DNA from: Agarophyton chilense
Lineage: Eukaryota > Rhodophyta > Florideophyceae > Gracilariales > Gracilariaceae
DNA: 64,000 nt
NCBI GenBank assembly: GCA_030374765.1
Contig: JARGXX010000098.1
Location: forward strand, 434,001-498,000
Direction: 5' to 3'
Shown here: in pieces, positions 43,963 to 56,487 of the stretch
How positions within the stretch are numbered: the stretch's first letter is position 1
Layout of the letters: each line of letters opens with the position of its first letter
Program-made: the position numbers and the translations under genes
Notes under the pieces: generated by a model
The model's input: the letters and a program-made list of their open reading frames with translations, nothing else
Databases searched by the model: none
Told to the model about the DNA's origin: nothing

Positions 43963-44774
43963 ATGCAGCGAGCTTCCGTGGGCATTGAAGGGCTCCTTAA
44001 CGATGACACCAGTGACGGGCACTCTTTTTACGTCGATGATGAAATTGGAGGTGACTTTGAAGTAAAGAAACTGTCTGCAACAAAACGTGGAGGCAACAGA
44101 AACGGAACGTGGAAATATAATGCAAACGATATAACAGTACTTCTTGATTGCGTAGAAGAACATGAACCCATTGGTTCGAATAACTGGGCTCGTGTGAAAA
44201 GACTTAAACTGTTGCGCCTGCACGAACAAATGACCTCAACTCCACACAGAAAGTCTGAAGAAGAAGTTTGACAAACTGGTTTACATGAAGAAAAGGACAG
44301 GCGATCCTAAGTGCCCACCACAGGTACGTCGCGCTATCTAGATACAAAACCAAATACTGTCCCAGATAATCTCTCTCACGAATGAGATCAACCTAGATAA
44401 TGAAGACGTGGAGCCCAGAAATGCAGTTCAAGAACGTAGTGCCGAACACCATAGTGCGAATGAACAAAAAACCGAAATAATAGGCGCAGAAACCTTGGTT
44501 GATCGTAGCGTTTCTCATAAAAGAAAAACAACACAAACAGACCCGCGTGCATCTTTTTCCAATCGCCTTGAAGATGAAGTGGTAGAGAGCATTACCCAAG
44601 TGACAAAAATCGATGGCGGAATTGGCAGAAGTGCAGTTGAGAAGAAAACACAGAGAGTTGGCAGCGAATCGCGATATAGAGAGGCTGGTATCTCGATCTA
44701 TTGAAAGAACGATAGAACGTGTATTAGGTAACCGAAATGGCGGTAATGATACTCGTGATGATGCGCAGCAATAA
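43963..44774 (+). pseudogene. second Harbinger-type Myb/SANT-like protein
   Basis: Starts MQRASVGIEGLL. GTWKYNANDITVLLDCVEEH and NNWARVKRL form the first Myb helices; the frame then shifts near 44,262 to SLKKKFDKLVYMKKRTGDP, the K-F...TGDP signature of this family. After a stop and a Glu/Thr-rich linker, a second shift near 44,610 leads to a basic coiled coil (MAELAEVQLRRKHRELAANR) ending in TAA at 44,772. Two frameshifts and one stop make it a pseudogene. No matching transposase was found nearby, so it is an orphan half of an element or a domesticated copy that later died. Confidence 0.6.
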
Positions 44775-45562
44775 GAATACTCGACGTTGTAGATTTTGTC
44801 CTTGGCTCGAGTTTGTTGTGCATGGTATTTCGTAGGCAATGATCTGCAAATGGAAGATCTTTATCTAACGAGGAGCGCGCGGCTTGTAGTCACTGTTGCC
44901 CGCGAAGGTGGCGTCGTTCTCGTGGGGCGCTTACAAAAAGCATGTTTAGTTGGTGAGGGAGCACCGAGCCGAACATGGTTGAATTCAGCAAGCAAGTTCT
45001 GGGGTCAGCCCACTACCTGCGGGGTTCAGTGGAGCCAAAGAAAAGCATGTTCATTTGTACAGCAGTGGCTTGTTCAATGTAAACACTAACATGGATGACA
45101 TGAGTCCGATATCGAAGAGAGGAGAATCAGATATTTGCTTTGCGTTTGAGCTCACAGTTTCGTATATGAACAAGAAAATCACAGCACGTAGTGTTCTTGA
45201 CTTTTTGAACTGTTCATTACAACGCCGAGTCTCATTTTCTCAAGCCAAGTATGGACCTGGAAACACTTCTCTGTAAAACATCGAAAGGACTTGATGATGA
45301 AATTCTTGAAGAGAAAGGTATGGAATCTTTCAAAGATCAAGCTATTGCCAGGGTACAGCAGGGCTCGTAGACAATTGTCCAGAGTATTGTTCGTAGTTTA
45401 CCGAGTAGAACGTCACGGTTGTATGAACAATTGAAGGACAATGCACTTCAAGGGGTTTATTCCCAGGACTTATAGATTTCGCTCGCTTGAAGACTAGCTT
45501 GGTCTATGACAAGCTATACCGCTATTGCGTGCTGACGGCCGGCTACGGCCGGAAGTGCACAC
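44775..45562. other. intergenic, no gene recognised
   Basis: Contains short frames (for example SPISKRGESDICFAFELT at 45,100) without family resemblance. A GC-rich direct repeat ACGGCCGG lies near 45,535. Confidence 0.35.
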
Positions 45563-46312
45563 TGTTGGAACACATGGGTTGCACGGATGCCGACGCTCGA
45601 GTGCGAGGCGTGCCACGTGTGGCCCGGATTCTACCTAATGGTTAGTATTTTTTAGTATTTATTTAGCTACGCAATCGCTATTTAGTGTCTATTTTTCGGG
45701 CGCGTGCCCACTGTCAGGGGGCCGCGCGCCACACTACTTAGGAGGTTGAGCACTGCTCCCCAGTAAACACCATCTTGGGAGATCCAAAGGAGGGAGTCTT
45801 GGCTCTGAACTTTTCGCCTTCGGCGCGTCTTCACCGCATACTGCGTGAGCGCCCGTCGCACGTTAGTTCATCCACCCCTCTGTCGACTAGAGTGCTACCA
45901 CCACCGTGGGTTCATATTTAATCGCCGACACTTGTCTTAGTCTCGCCCCTGTTTAGGGTTTCGCCCCCGTTTTCCTCTTGTTATTCTTTTTGTCTCTCGT
46001 GAGTGGCCGCCCCACTCACCCCGCTCGTCCACCTCATACGAGTGTTTCCTCGCTCCTTTTCCGACAATCGCCGTGATACCGCTTCGCCTAGAATTGGTCA
46101 CACCCCAGACTGTGCCGTGCTCACCTAAACAATCTAGGTATATTCCGCCGGATTGGCCTCGGTCTCACACCCGACTCCGTCGTGCCTTTCCAGAGTGGCT
46201 CTGTTTCTGTGCTCCGCTGAGACGCGTCTCCTCCTCTTGAGGCTTGTCTCTCAAGAGAGGAAGATCCCGAACATCTTCGTGGTGTCTCCGCTCCAAGCGT
46301 TGTCCTACAACA
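45563..46312. repeat. candidate solo LTR
   Basis: Begins TGTTGG and ends CAACA, the inverted TG...CA ends expected of an LTR. It has an LTR-like interior: an AT-rich TATTTA zone then a CT-rich stretch. The flanking 5-mers (CACAC, ATAAA) do not match and no partner LTR was found, so this is tentative. Confidence 0.3.
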
Positions 46313-46349
46313 ATAAACGAATCAACAACAAGAAGAGAAAATTGAATGA

Positions 46350-46494
46350 GATTGTCCAATTATACAAGAATTGTCGTCGGATATTGAACATGAGGAAAGA
46401 GAGGACGCCATTGAAGCTGCTGTTGCGGACGTATCTTCACAAAAAGATATTGGACCTGAGAAGGAGATTCTGAAAACGTTTTACGGTAGCAAGT
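46350..46494 (+). pseudogene. open frame interrupted by element C, left part
   Basis: After a TGA at 46347 the frame reads ELSSDIEHEEREDAIEAA and on to KEILKTFYGSK at the insertion site. If element C and one copy of CAAGT are removed, the frame continues at 57,176 as SSEEFRRRLGAHLGST to a TGA at 57,223. The acidic, helical translation looks genuine, but the family is unknown; it could be a host gene or part of an older transposon. Confidence 0.3.
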
Positions 46495-47161
46495 TGTAGT
46501 ATCCGCTCTAACGGAGAGAGCAGACACCTGCGATAGCGTTCAGACTGCCGATGGGTCGCTCGCGGCGAAGTAAAAGGGGTGGTAGAGCTACAACACCAGC
46601 GAGCTGGAAGTGAGGTGTAAGGCCACTATTCGCCAGCGAGGGTGAACAGTGAAACTGTAAACTGTTGAGGGAACGTAGGTACGAGACGGCTCGTGAAGTG
46701 GTTGGGGGCTGACTATCTATTATAGCTCGCCCGGATCTCCGGTTAAGGAATCCTAAGCGAGGAACAGAATAGTCATGATGCCCATGTTGTCTCCTTTACT
46801 TGGAGTCGGCGCTCACCTCTGGTGCACTATATACTGTGTGCCAGGGTGAGTGCCCAAATAAATATTTAAATAATACCCAGTGGTCAGCCACTGAGCCAAA
46901 CCACAGTATGGGTATGGTCCCTACTGGACGTCTAGGTACAAAGGGTAGTAAAACCTGCCACGTGGATCGCCACTACATGCGCCGTTGCAAGCCAGTCCAC
47001 TCGTGATGCCACGTGTTCCACTAATGTACACTGCCTCCTGGCATCCTACGCGGTGTGCCGTTTCATATCACAAGTTTGATGACATCACTCACTTATGAGT
47101 TCCAACCGCGAGTTCGCGAAAAACCATCCTATCGGATTTCCCGACATAGTAGAATACTACA
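46495..47161 (-). repeat. 3' LTR of element C
   Basis: Begins TGTAGTATCC and ends GAATACTACA on the plus strand, preceded by CAAGT. It is the 3' LTR because the element reads on the minus strand. Confidence 0.9.
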
Positions 47162-47185
47162 TACCCCCCTCGTTAAGCGCGAACC

Positions 47186-49013
47186 ATGGGGGACGCAAGA
47201 AGCTTTTATACGCAGTCGGACCGGTGTTCCGGGTACTCATCGTCATCACGAATTCCTCGCCGCACGACCAACTCTTACAGTTCTCAACAGCATTCTGTTC
47301 CTCACCGCTCTTCAGCTCGATCTCTCGCCATGGATCCGAACGCCGCGTCCAACCCGTTTCAGCCCTCCTCTGAGGATGTGCCTTCTGGGGCTCCGTCAAA
47401 CACTGCTGGTTCTGCGTCGCAGCCTACTGCTCAACTCGGTCCATACCGTTCGTTCCCCACCCCGTACACCGGATTCCTGTCGGTACCGTTACCTCAGCCA
47501 ACCGTGGCTCCGATGCCAAACGCGGCTTACGTCGCCTCTGTGGGTGTGATTCGAGCTCCTTGTCGTCGTGCTCAGCGGATCTACCTGCACCCTGCGGATT
47601 TCTATGAACGAGATCCTCTCGACAACGTTGAACTTTTCGCGCAAGCGCCCTGGTTTGATCCAGTTTCTATCCGCGATGACTCGTTGATACAACAGTATGT
47701 ACACGGTGGGTACTTCCCTGACGGTATTCCGGAACACGCGATTTATAGCGACGACTGGGCGAGCCATATTGCTTTGCCAGACAACGTGATTGCGCGATAT
47801 TCAACGGAAACCATGTCCGAAGCCCGTACGCGGTTCACCAAGCTGATTTACCAGCGTGTTCACCGATTCATCAGTACGGTTCTCCTCCCGCAGGACTGGG
47901 AACTAGATACCTGGAAAGCTCGTACCGACGGTGAAGGTTACTCGTATATCCAGACACTCGTTGAAGTCGATGTTAGCGGTTGGCGCGGTGTGCGCGGTGT
48001 GCCTGATGCAGCTCTCTGCTTTCAGCAACCTCTCCTCCGTGCGGAGTTCCGCTTCCTTCGAAAGTGTGACATTCCCTATTGGGATAATCCCCGTTGGGAA
48101 CGTCGTACTCGATCACGTTTGGGCTATTTGGTGCCGTATCAAATGATCGAGATTGAACGCATCCGGCGGAACGCGCGCTTCTGGCGCTACATCGGTATTC
48201 CGGAGCAATTGGGCGGCGATCGAGAGTCCTCGTGGTTGCCCTGTAGAGCTCACACCGGCGATCTCCTACATCGGGTCCGCATTGGTTAACGACCCGTTCT
48301 CGGGATATTGGACGGTGGTTTATACCGAGTTTATCGCCAAGATGGCCGTGTTCCTCCTGTGGTATGCTTATGATACCTTTAGAGTTTGGTACATGTCGCC
48401 CACAGCGCGAAAGTATGCGAGAGAACTCGATCTTTCCCTTGTCCTGGGGTCTCTTGCGAACCATGCCGACTTCCTTCATCTTGTAGATTTGATCGACATT
48501 GTCGATTGGTCTGCAGTGCCAGCTGATCAATCCGCTCGCGGAACCCGTGCAAGACACCACGACCATTCTCCTGGACGAACAGAAAGTGCTGGAGATTTCG
48601 TTTGGTACGACCCCTGGAGGCGCCAGTTGATCACCTCCAAGCAGGCTCGCTTTCTTCGGGAGAACCCGCGTGACATGCCACCGAACCAGCTTACTGGATA
48701 CGTGTACGATGCTACTCCATCTGAGAACGGAGAGGAACCGTACGAGGAAGTGCCGGGAGCTGAGGCTGAACTCGGTTATGAGGACGAGCCAGAGCTGGCA
48801 AGCGTAGCAACTTCCGTCGATCAATCCGCAGCGGCGGGAGTTGCTCAAGAGTACTCTCATGGGTTTACCCAACAACCGAGTGCAGTGCCGGTCGAAGATC
48901 CAGGCTTGGATCCGCTGAGGCAGTTCCTCTTAGATGCGGGCTTTCCCGTGGACCAAGTTGAGGGTGATCGCGCACAGCTTCTTGCGAACCTGCGTGCTCG
49001 CACGTCTCTTTGA
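47186..49013 (+). CDS. antisense gene of element C, unknown protein (one frameshift)
   Basis: Two overlapping plus-strand frames (47186-48289 and 48153-49013) join into one protein of about 600 residues if one base is shifted near 48,240, where SSWLP continues as VELTPAISYIGSALV. The start is MGDARSFYTQSDR, 25 bp from the LTR; MDPNAASNPFQ is an alternative start. A Pro/Ser-rich N-terminus is followed by a globular region rich in aromatic residues (FYERDPLDNVELFAQ, SDDWASHIALPDNV, YQRVHRFISTVLLPQDW), a hydrophobic helix (KMAVFLLWYAYDTFRVW) that might cross a membrane, and an acidic tail. No family recognised. It lies opposite to gag-pol between integrase and the 3' LTR. Composition is protein-like throughout, and the opposite-strand frame is Arg/Ser/Cys-rich noise. 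Confidence 0.6.
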
Positions 49014-49121
49014 TAATACTAGAAAAGACTCCTAGTCAACACCCTTGCGGTGATATCTTGATACCAATAAACTCCGGTGACTTCGTGTCTTCACGTTCCC
49101 TTCTTATCTTCTAGTCTTCAT

Positions 49122-49208
49122 CTCTTCTCGCTTCTCGAGTTCTGAACTTCTTCTTCTCGCTTCTCGAGTTCTTCAATCCTTCTTCTCTCGCTTCTCGAGT
49201 TCTTCATA
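49122..49208. repeat. tandem repeat after the antisense gene
   Basis: Three diverged copies of about 30 bp sharing CTTCTCGCTTCTCGAGTTCT, pyrimidine-rich on the plus strand, with a fourth weaker copy near 49,275. They sit between the antisense gene and the integrase end and could be part of the antisense 3' region. Confidence 0.6.
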
Positions 49209-49672
49209 GGTGATAATCAGTAAATGTCCTGTGCTTGCGTGTTTTCACGTTTCTTCTTCATGACTTCTTATTTTCTTCTCGCCTTTCGAGTTTTTACTAC
49301 CTTGGTAGCCCATACTTAGAAATGGGATGTGCCCATGAGCCTTACTATCGAGGAGTCGATCTCCCTGGGGAGTGGTTATCGCATGCGTCGATGATATCGC
49401 ACGAGTTGCGAACGGGGGATATGAGCTATAGGTTCCCACGTATCCGCTTCCGGAGGAAAACCGTACTAACGGACTCGATACAGTAATTATCTGGTATCTT
49501 CATGCTCGCCATGATCACATATGCGATCCATAACATATTCCTGGGCGTTTCTCAATGCTTTCGCTGTTGGCACGAGACTCCTGTTAACAGGTTTGAAATG
49601 CCTTAGGGCTGACCCAAGCGTCTCTTTGTTAGCAGTATCTGCGTCGCAAAGCGTTCGCTCGTCGACTAACTG

Positions 49673-51170
49673 TCATTCTGCCTGCAGGGGCAGTGTACTC
49701 ATTCCTTGAGAATCTTTCTCAGATAAAGAGCTATCCTGTTTTCCAAGTTCCATAGAAGCGTACTTCTTGCTACTTCTCAATTCCATTCGTGGATGAACTT
49801 CCTTCGGTTTATCCGATTCTGACCGCTGTTGGGTGGATGATGGTGCTTGCACCACGACAGGAGGCGATACCTCTTCTTCTTCCCGCCCACGAGGGATGGG
49901 AGCCGATATCGGCGGAACAGCGAGTGGCGCTTCACCTGACGGTTCAGCCTGAGGCGGCAACGGTGCGTGTTCGCGTGCACTCGTTTCCAAGTCCTTGGGG
50001 CCAAATTCCAAAACATCTTTCCTGCTTTCAGGTTCCATTTCTGTATTTACGGGTGTGTGCGTGTCACGGGGCATATCCCGATATTTCGGAAGCTGTCCGT
50101 GATTGGCATACCCAACCGCCGGCGGTGGGAGATCAGGAGCTTTCTCCTCCGCTCGAGTCATTGGTGGCGGTTCACTCTCCTCAGAGTCCCTTGGGCTTTT
50201 GCCTTGACGTTCCGTCGCACTTGTCTTCTTAGTTCTACCAGATACCTGGACATCCACTTGCGGGTCAGGCACGGCTTCAACGCGATTGCGCGATACCCGT
50301 TCAACGTCCGCACCTGTCTTGATGACCACTATGTCTTCATCAAGGTCCACCACTTTGAAGGGTCCAACCGCTATCGGCAACAACTTTTGACGAGATTCTT
50401 TCTGTTTGTCCGGCATTTCAACTCGCCAGAAGACGTGACTTCCTAATCGGATTGCCGGATTTTCTCTTCGCCTTCTGGCCTCATAGTTTCGCTTATAGCG
50501 AGCTTGCGTCTTTGATAACTCCTTAGCGGCTTCTTCCGCTCTGGCCTTAAGGTCATTCCTCCATTTCAGATGGTACTTAGCCGGGGTCGGCGCGTCCAAT
50601 TCTGTCTCGTCGTCGAGCGCAACCGGTAAAGCCGGAGGGTTACGTGAGAGCACGAGGTCGAACGGTGCCGTCTTCGTAGAGGTATGCACTTTCGTCTTGT
50701 ACGCGTAGCACAGAGTATCAGTAAACATGTCCCATTCTTTCGAGTGGTTCCGCGATGTAGTGTCGTAATGCTGCTATCAGCGTGCGGTTGAAACGCTCCA
50801 CCTGACCGTTGCATTGCGGATGATAGGTCGTGGTAAACACGTTTCGAATGCCCATAATGCGGCAAACATTCTGAAAGAACTTCGCAACGAATTGCTTCCC
50901 ATTATCTGACAACAGAACTTCTGGTGGTCCGTATATAAATACCCAGTGTTTGATAAACGCCTTTGCGATTACGATTTCGTTTCGGTTATCCGCTTCAGCG
51001 GCACAGTCGGCACTAGCTTCGAGAAGCGGTCGGTGATTACCAATAGGTAGCGATAACCTCGCCTTGAGCGAATCAATTCCCCTAGAATGTCGATACTGAA
51101 GTATTGTAAAGGCGCTTTCGCCTGGAATAACTTCATCGGTTTCCGCTTCCTGTAAAACGATTATTCGCAC
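49673..51170 (-). pseudogene. integrase of element C
   Basis: Three frames together give the core. FSIDILGELI and YLLVITDRFSKLV hold the first Asp (near 51,080-51,000), LLSDNGKQFVAKFF the second, and HPQCNGQVERFN the Glu exactly 35 residues after it. The long last frame (50,728-49,673) includes a GPFKVVDLDEDIVVIK segment, a possible chromodomain-like fold, then a Pro/Glu-rich tail to the stop. A frameshift near 50,975 separates the first Asp from the rest, and another lies at the junction with reverse transcriptase near 51,165. Confidence 0.75.
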
Positions 51171-53316
51171 ATGTTATACACAACCTCACTGTATCATGGC
51201 AATCCATTGCCAAAGTAGGCCAGTAAAAATCTCTTCTTAGAGTCATGAACAACTTCGTTCCTCCTGGATGACCAGGCAATCTGCTGTAGTGTGCCAGACG
51301 TAGTACTCGACTCTTCAAGGCGTGTGGAATCACGATTTGATCATGCTTTTCGACATGTCTTAACAGTATTCCTCGTGAATCGAGTGAAAAGGGGAGCTCC
51401 TCCCCCCCGTTAAGACGAGAGCGTATCGACGCACAAAACGTATCGGCGTGTTGCTCATTGAGGAGCTCAGTGCACGAGATTCGCTCGAGTTGAACTGAAG
51501 GGTCAGTGTCTGCTAATGCAAGGAACGGGTCTGCATCCGAATAATCATCAAGGGTCTCTTGTTCCTCTTCTTCAAAAGATGGTGAATGGGTCTCCATGTA
51601 GAAGCAAGGTATCTCTTCATCGATTTCGCCTTGGGTTTCGCCCAGTGTTTTGAGTCGCGATAGCGCGTCAGCTTGGACATTGGCCAATCCCTTCTTATAA
51701 TTCACTTCGAAATCGAATTCAGAAAGGCGTAAGCGCCATCTTGTGAGACGACCAGACGGGTCTGTAATGGACAGTAACCATCGTAGAGACGAATGATCCG
51801 TGTTGACGGTAAAACGTTCTCCTTGGAGATACGGTCGCAATGTGGTTAGAGCCCAAACGACTGCAAGGCATTCCTTTTCTGAAACTGAATACTTCTTCTC
51901 AGCTGCGTTCAGCGATCTTGACCAGTAACCAATGGGTTTGCGTTCAACATCAGGGTATGTTTGAAAAAGGGCACACCCTACTTGGTACTCGCTAGAGTCG
52001 GTATCCACTGAGTATGGCAGGTTGGGGATGGGCAGCGCCAAGGCTGGGGCTGTAATAATCTTTGTCTTCAGCGTGTCGAACGCTTCCGCTTCCGCTTGTC
52101 TGAATTGTTCCAGCTGTACTGGTTGTCCTTTGCGCAGCTTTGCGTTGAGCAGTGCCACTATATGCGAGTATCGCGGCACGAATCGTCGGTAGACGTTGCA
52201 CAAGCCGAGAAAAGAACCCAATTGCTTCTGTTTCGACGGAGGTTGTACTTCGCGGAGAGCCGCTGTTGGTGCCTCTTGAATGGCAAGCTGTCCCGGCTTG
52301 ATCACATGTTCTAAGTACCGGACGGTGCCAGCGAACCAGTCGCATTTCTTGAACTTCAAGGTGATACCTGCGCTCTGTAGTGCTTTGAGGATCTCCTCGA
52401 CATGCCGTAAATGGCTTTCCACATCCTGGGAAAAGATGATCACATCGTCCAAATAGACTAAACAAGTCTTCCACTTGTATCTTGAGAGCAAGATGTCCAG
52501 AGTACGCTGGAAAATAGCCGGTGCATTCGTTAAGCCAAAGAGCATCCTTTTGAAATGGTAGAGACCGGCGTGACACGCAAATGCGGTTTTGTCTTGGTCT
52601 TCTTCCGCTACAGGCACCTGCCAATAGCCAGAGTTGGGGTCCAACGTGGTGAACACGTTCGCTTCTCCTAAGCTGTCAATACATTCGTCCATTCGAGGCA
52701 ACGGGTATGTATCTCGAACTGTAACTGCGTTCAGTTTTCGATAATCGATACAGAATCGTAAAGAACCATCAGGTTTTGGGACCAGCACCACTGGTGAGGC
52801 CCAAGCAGATTGATCTGCTTCGATCACTCCTTCTTCCAGCATTTTGCGAACATTCTACTCCTCGATTTTGCGAGTTCGCGGTCCCGCTCTGTAGGGTGGT
52901 TGGGAGATGGGTCCTGACCCTGGGAGCAAATCAATGTGGTATTCCGTAGCGGAGATCTCTCCTAGTTTTCCACTCCACATGGATGTATACTTCTTCAGCA
53001 TAGACCGGATCTTCGTTCTGTAGTGTTCCGACACATGTGCTAAGTCTAGCTCATCAACCAGGCTCTCATGATCCTTTGCCGTTTGCAATTGATCTCCAGA
53101 CGGAGTTTGCAGTTCTTCGTCTGTGTCACCGACATGGGTTAATCCCAATACTTCTGCGGTAGAAATATGAGTAGGGACCACCACTGTGGGGTGAGACAAA
53201 GCTGTTGCAACGACCTGATTCTTCGGTATATGATAATCGTTATCGGTGAAGTTACCCACTAGTATCCAAAAGGGGCTACCAGGATCAACCTGAACAATGC
53301 CGTTAGCGACTAGCAA
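51133..53316 (-). pseudogene. reverse transcriptase and RNase H of element C
   Basis: One frame broken only by TAG at 52855-52857. Motif A FTTLDPNSGYWQV and motif C CLVYLDDVIIFS define the polymerase. LPYSVDTDSSEYQVG, SEKECLAVVWAL, NTDHSSLRWLL and VQADALSRL give the RNase H active site. The end holds the integrase zinc finger (HYSRLPGHPGGTKLF, CITCANNR). All catalytic residues expected of Ty3/gypsy are intact, so reading through or reverting one stop would leave this part whole. Confidence 0.85.
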
Positions 53317-53325
53317 TCCACGGGA

Positions 53326-54093
53326 TTAGTACATCCGAGTATTCGGTTTGATTACCACGAGTCCGTGTCGTTCTGTTCTTACTTGAACCCAAGTTTGGGT
53401 TTGCGCCTTCAACATGGCACTCTTCGCTACTCGAATCCTCGGCGAGACACGTCCTTGGGATTTCCCGTATTCCATAGATAGTGGAAGTGGAGGTGCTTCG
53501 GGGCAACGACGCATTGGCTTGCGAACAATTGGTACCATTGATCCATCATCTAGTTCCACTAATTTTCTTCGCGGGCGAATGGCTTCGACAAACCTGTCGC
53601 AATAATCACATCCCAGTACCACTGGTGCAGCTAACGTCTTACAGACGATGAAGTCGACTAGGACTATAAAGCGTCCCAAACACACCACGAGTCGAACTGT
53701 TCCCAGTGTCTTCACAGCATTTTTGTTGGCATCCCGGATGTCCGGTAAAAGACCGTATCGAATACGTTCTAATTCAGCAGGAGCGAGCTCCGATTCCCGT
53801 ATAAAGTTCGGATCAGCACCTGTGTCCAGGATAGTCAATCGAAGAGATAACAGATTCCTGTCAGAGCCGATGTCGGCATAGACCTTATAGTTTCTTTTAG
53901 ACACTACTATGAGGTATCTTTCCCGTTTTGACGGACAAGTATAACGTCTCCAAGAACGATGTAACTCACAGTCAAACTGTACTCGCTTCCCGTCCGGCGG
54001 ATTGATTCCGTACGGCGGAATTTTCTGAGGCCTCAAGAGAATCTTGGGCTTCCAAGCGCGGGAGCAGGGAGGCGAGCTCTCCCTGGTCAGCAC
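53326..54093 (-). pseudogene. protease region of element C
   Basis: A 255-codon frame with RLTILDTGADPNFI, the active site of retroviral-type aspartic proteases, and VVLGCDYCDRFV near its C-terminal end (the second strand motif). It is in the same frame as reverse transcriptase and separated from it by one TAA at 53326-53328. Confidence 0.75.
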
Positions 54094-54134
54094 TACGGGA
54101 TCGACTAGTGCCGACCCCCTAGGGGCTCCCTCAC

Positions 54135-56175
54135 TTAGTATTCCGGTTGCACCGGCTTATTCGCCTCAAAGGCGCCTCTTCCTACCGGGGTTCCGGGTTG
54201 TAACACTTCAGCGTTCTGAGCAACCGGCTTGTCCGTCCGGCGCATTGGTGTCTGAGGAAACCAACTTTTGGCTTTCCGATACATGCCCGCCGGTACGCGG
54301 CTCCTTTCCTCTTCTGAGAGTGCTTCATAATTCGTCATGATACGGCTCAGATCCTTTGCAGGAAGCGTGCATTCTGCACTCAAATGGTGTTTTCCATAAC
54401 ATGGATAACAGATCAAACCGTCACGACGGTTGGTCAACATAGGTTGTGAACGGTATGCCATGCGAGTATCCACCCATACGGGTTTGCCGTTCTTAAAACC
54501 TCCTTGTGGTGGCACCGTGTAAGGACGGTACATAGGGCGACGGCCCTCCATAACCATTAGGGCTTCCTCGTCCTGAGACTCCGAGTGTGGGAGATCCCCT
54601 GTAGGTACAGAAGAGTCCGTGTATTCCATTAAATGGACCGCCTTCTCATGCGAGTCACTCCCTTTGGGTGCCAACGACGATTCTCGTGAGTCAACTGGAG
54701 ATTCCAGATGTAGCAGTTTGCTGCGCTGATTAACTCTGGCGGAGACCTTCTCCTTACCCATTGAGGTTCCAAAAGCCACTGAACGACGGGGGCTACCACG
54801 CGCTCTGGCCGCGTCTCCTTCATCTTTCGCAAACTGAACTAACTCCAAAAAGGAGACTCTTTCATGCTTCTCTCGATATCGAGCTACCAACGACTTGATG
54901 CCCGGGTCCAGCCCGTCGATGTACACGGTAATCTTGTCCTCCGTCGAGTGGAGTTTTCCACAGCGGACTGAAGCTTTGTCAAGCCTTGAGCTGTACTCAG
55001 CTTCGCCCTCCTCAGGCTTTTGGGTCACATCCCTTAGGTCCAGGATCGCCTGACGTATCGCGTTTGAAGTCGCGTAACTGCGCAGCAAATACTGCACCGC
55101 CTCTGGCCATGAGGTAACGCCGCCCTCATCGGCTGTCAATGATCCGCATACGGAACGATATTGCTCTAAAGCAAAACCCTTCAGGAAGTGTGGTAAAGAC
55201 ACAAATGCCTGTGGTTCACTCATTTCTAGAGTGTCTGCTTCGGCAAAGAATCGAGTGAGAAACTCGATAACGAGAATGGGGGTTTTCCCATCAAATGTTA
55301 AATCATTAAGGCCGATCTTCATTCGTTTGATGTGATCCTTCACCTTCGCGGTTTCGCGTCCTGAGCGCTTCTTGCTCTTCACCTTCAGACGGTAGTACCT
55401 GTAATTCAGGACCTTCCGATAAAGCGGATTCGTGCACGGGAGCACCTTCAATCCTCTGTAAAGTGAGCCTTTTTTTTCTCATTAGCCACGAAAACGTGTT
55501 CTTCTTCCGAGATCGGGACCTTCGATGACCATCATCACTGCCATCGTCATCTGGGGTATCTGAATCATCAGAATCATCAGTACTGGAACTGAAACCCTCC
55601 GTACTTGACGATTCATCACTCGAATCACGTGCGGACATCCGCTTCTTACGTCGTGACTTCGACTTCTTCGAACGTGCTTCCTCCAAAGGAGCTCCTTCCT
55701 CTTCCAGCACGACTGGTTTAGCAGAAGTCTGCGCATGAACTGCCGCCTCCAGGCGTTCTAAACGAGGGTTAACTCGAGTGAGGACTTCCTCTACATCCAC
55801 GGTTAAGCCGGGTAGCGCATCGGGCGTATTCCCGTACCTCTCCAGTAGATGGTTCAAATCCTCACGCAGTGTTTTCCCTGATGCAGAGACCCGCTTCCCA
55901 TCGTCTTGACGAACGAGTGCTTGGTTCGCACTGCGTAATTGTTCGACATCAGCGATGAGAGCAGCGATCTGCGATTCCAACGAATCCATGCGCACATGCG
56001 AAGCGTTTGACTCAGACTTGAGACGACGCACTTCCCTGCGCGAATCATCCTCTTCTTGAGGTCCGACGACCTCAGGGTCAACTATGGCTTCTGTGGTGGG
56101 CGTGACTGCCGCTGCCACAGGGGCCGGTACATCCGAGAGATCTCGTTCATCATTTACCGAGCGTGAGCGCAACAT
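54135..56175 (-). pseudogene. gag of element C, two frames joined at an A8 run
   Basis: The first frame starts at MLRSRSVNDERDLSD and includes a coiled coil, a Lys/Arg-rich stretch and a Ser/Asp-rich acidic stretch. At AAAAAAAA (minus strand; 55470-55477) reading moves to the second frame, which holds the gag capsid region (FDGKTPILVIEFLTRFF, YSSRLDKASVRCGK) and a canonical zinc knuckle CYPCYGKHHLSAEC. The second frame has stop codons immediately before the A run and is open after it, so the switch must occur there. With seven A instead of eight the gene would be continuous. This is either a one-base insertion or a +1 frameshift signal. Confidence 0.75.
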
Positions 56176-56487
56176 CGCTTGACGATACAGCTGCTCTCCG
56201 GCTTCAACAGATGAGGCGAGACTCGGTTTCGGGGGTGGTCCCGCAGGACCGGGGCGACCAGTACTCGACGGGCTTCGGGTCTTCGGCACCCTAGACCAAA
56301 CCTGAGTCCAGGTGCAAACAAAATGGTGTCTTCGACTTCTCGACCACGTGTTCAACCACGATGAATTCCGCAATTGCCGGATGTGGTTTGATAAAAAATA
56401 ACTGTAGTGATTCCACTTCTTCCAAGTATCGATATCGATTCCACGTTCCAGGAGCGAATTGTTCAGTGCAGCTGACCACAGTGGTTC

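Noticed and set aside
47973..48875. 300-codon minus-strand frame inside element C
   Set aside because: It is antisense to the better-looking plus-strand gene; its translation is Arg/Ser/Cys-rich with repeats such as RAHRAHRANR, as expected from a shadow frame.
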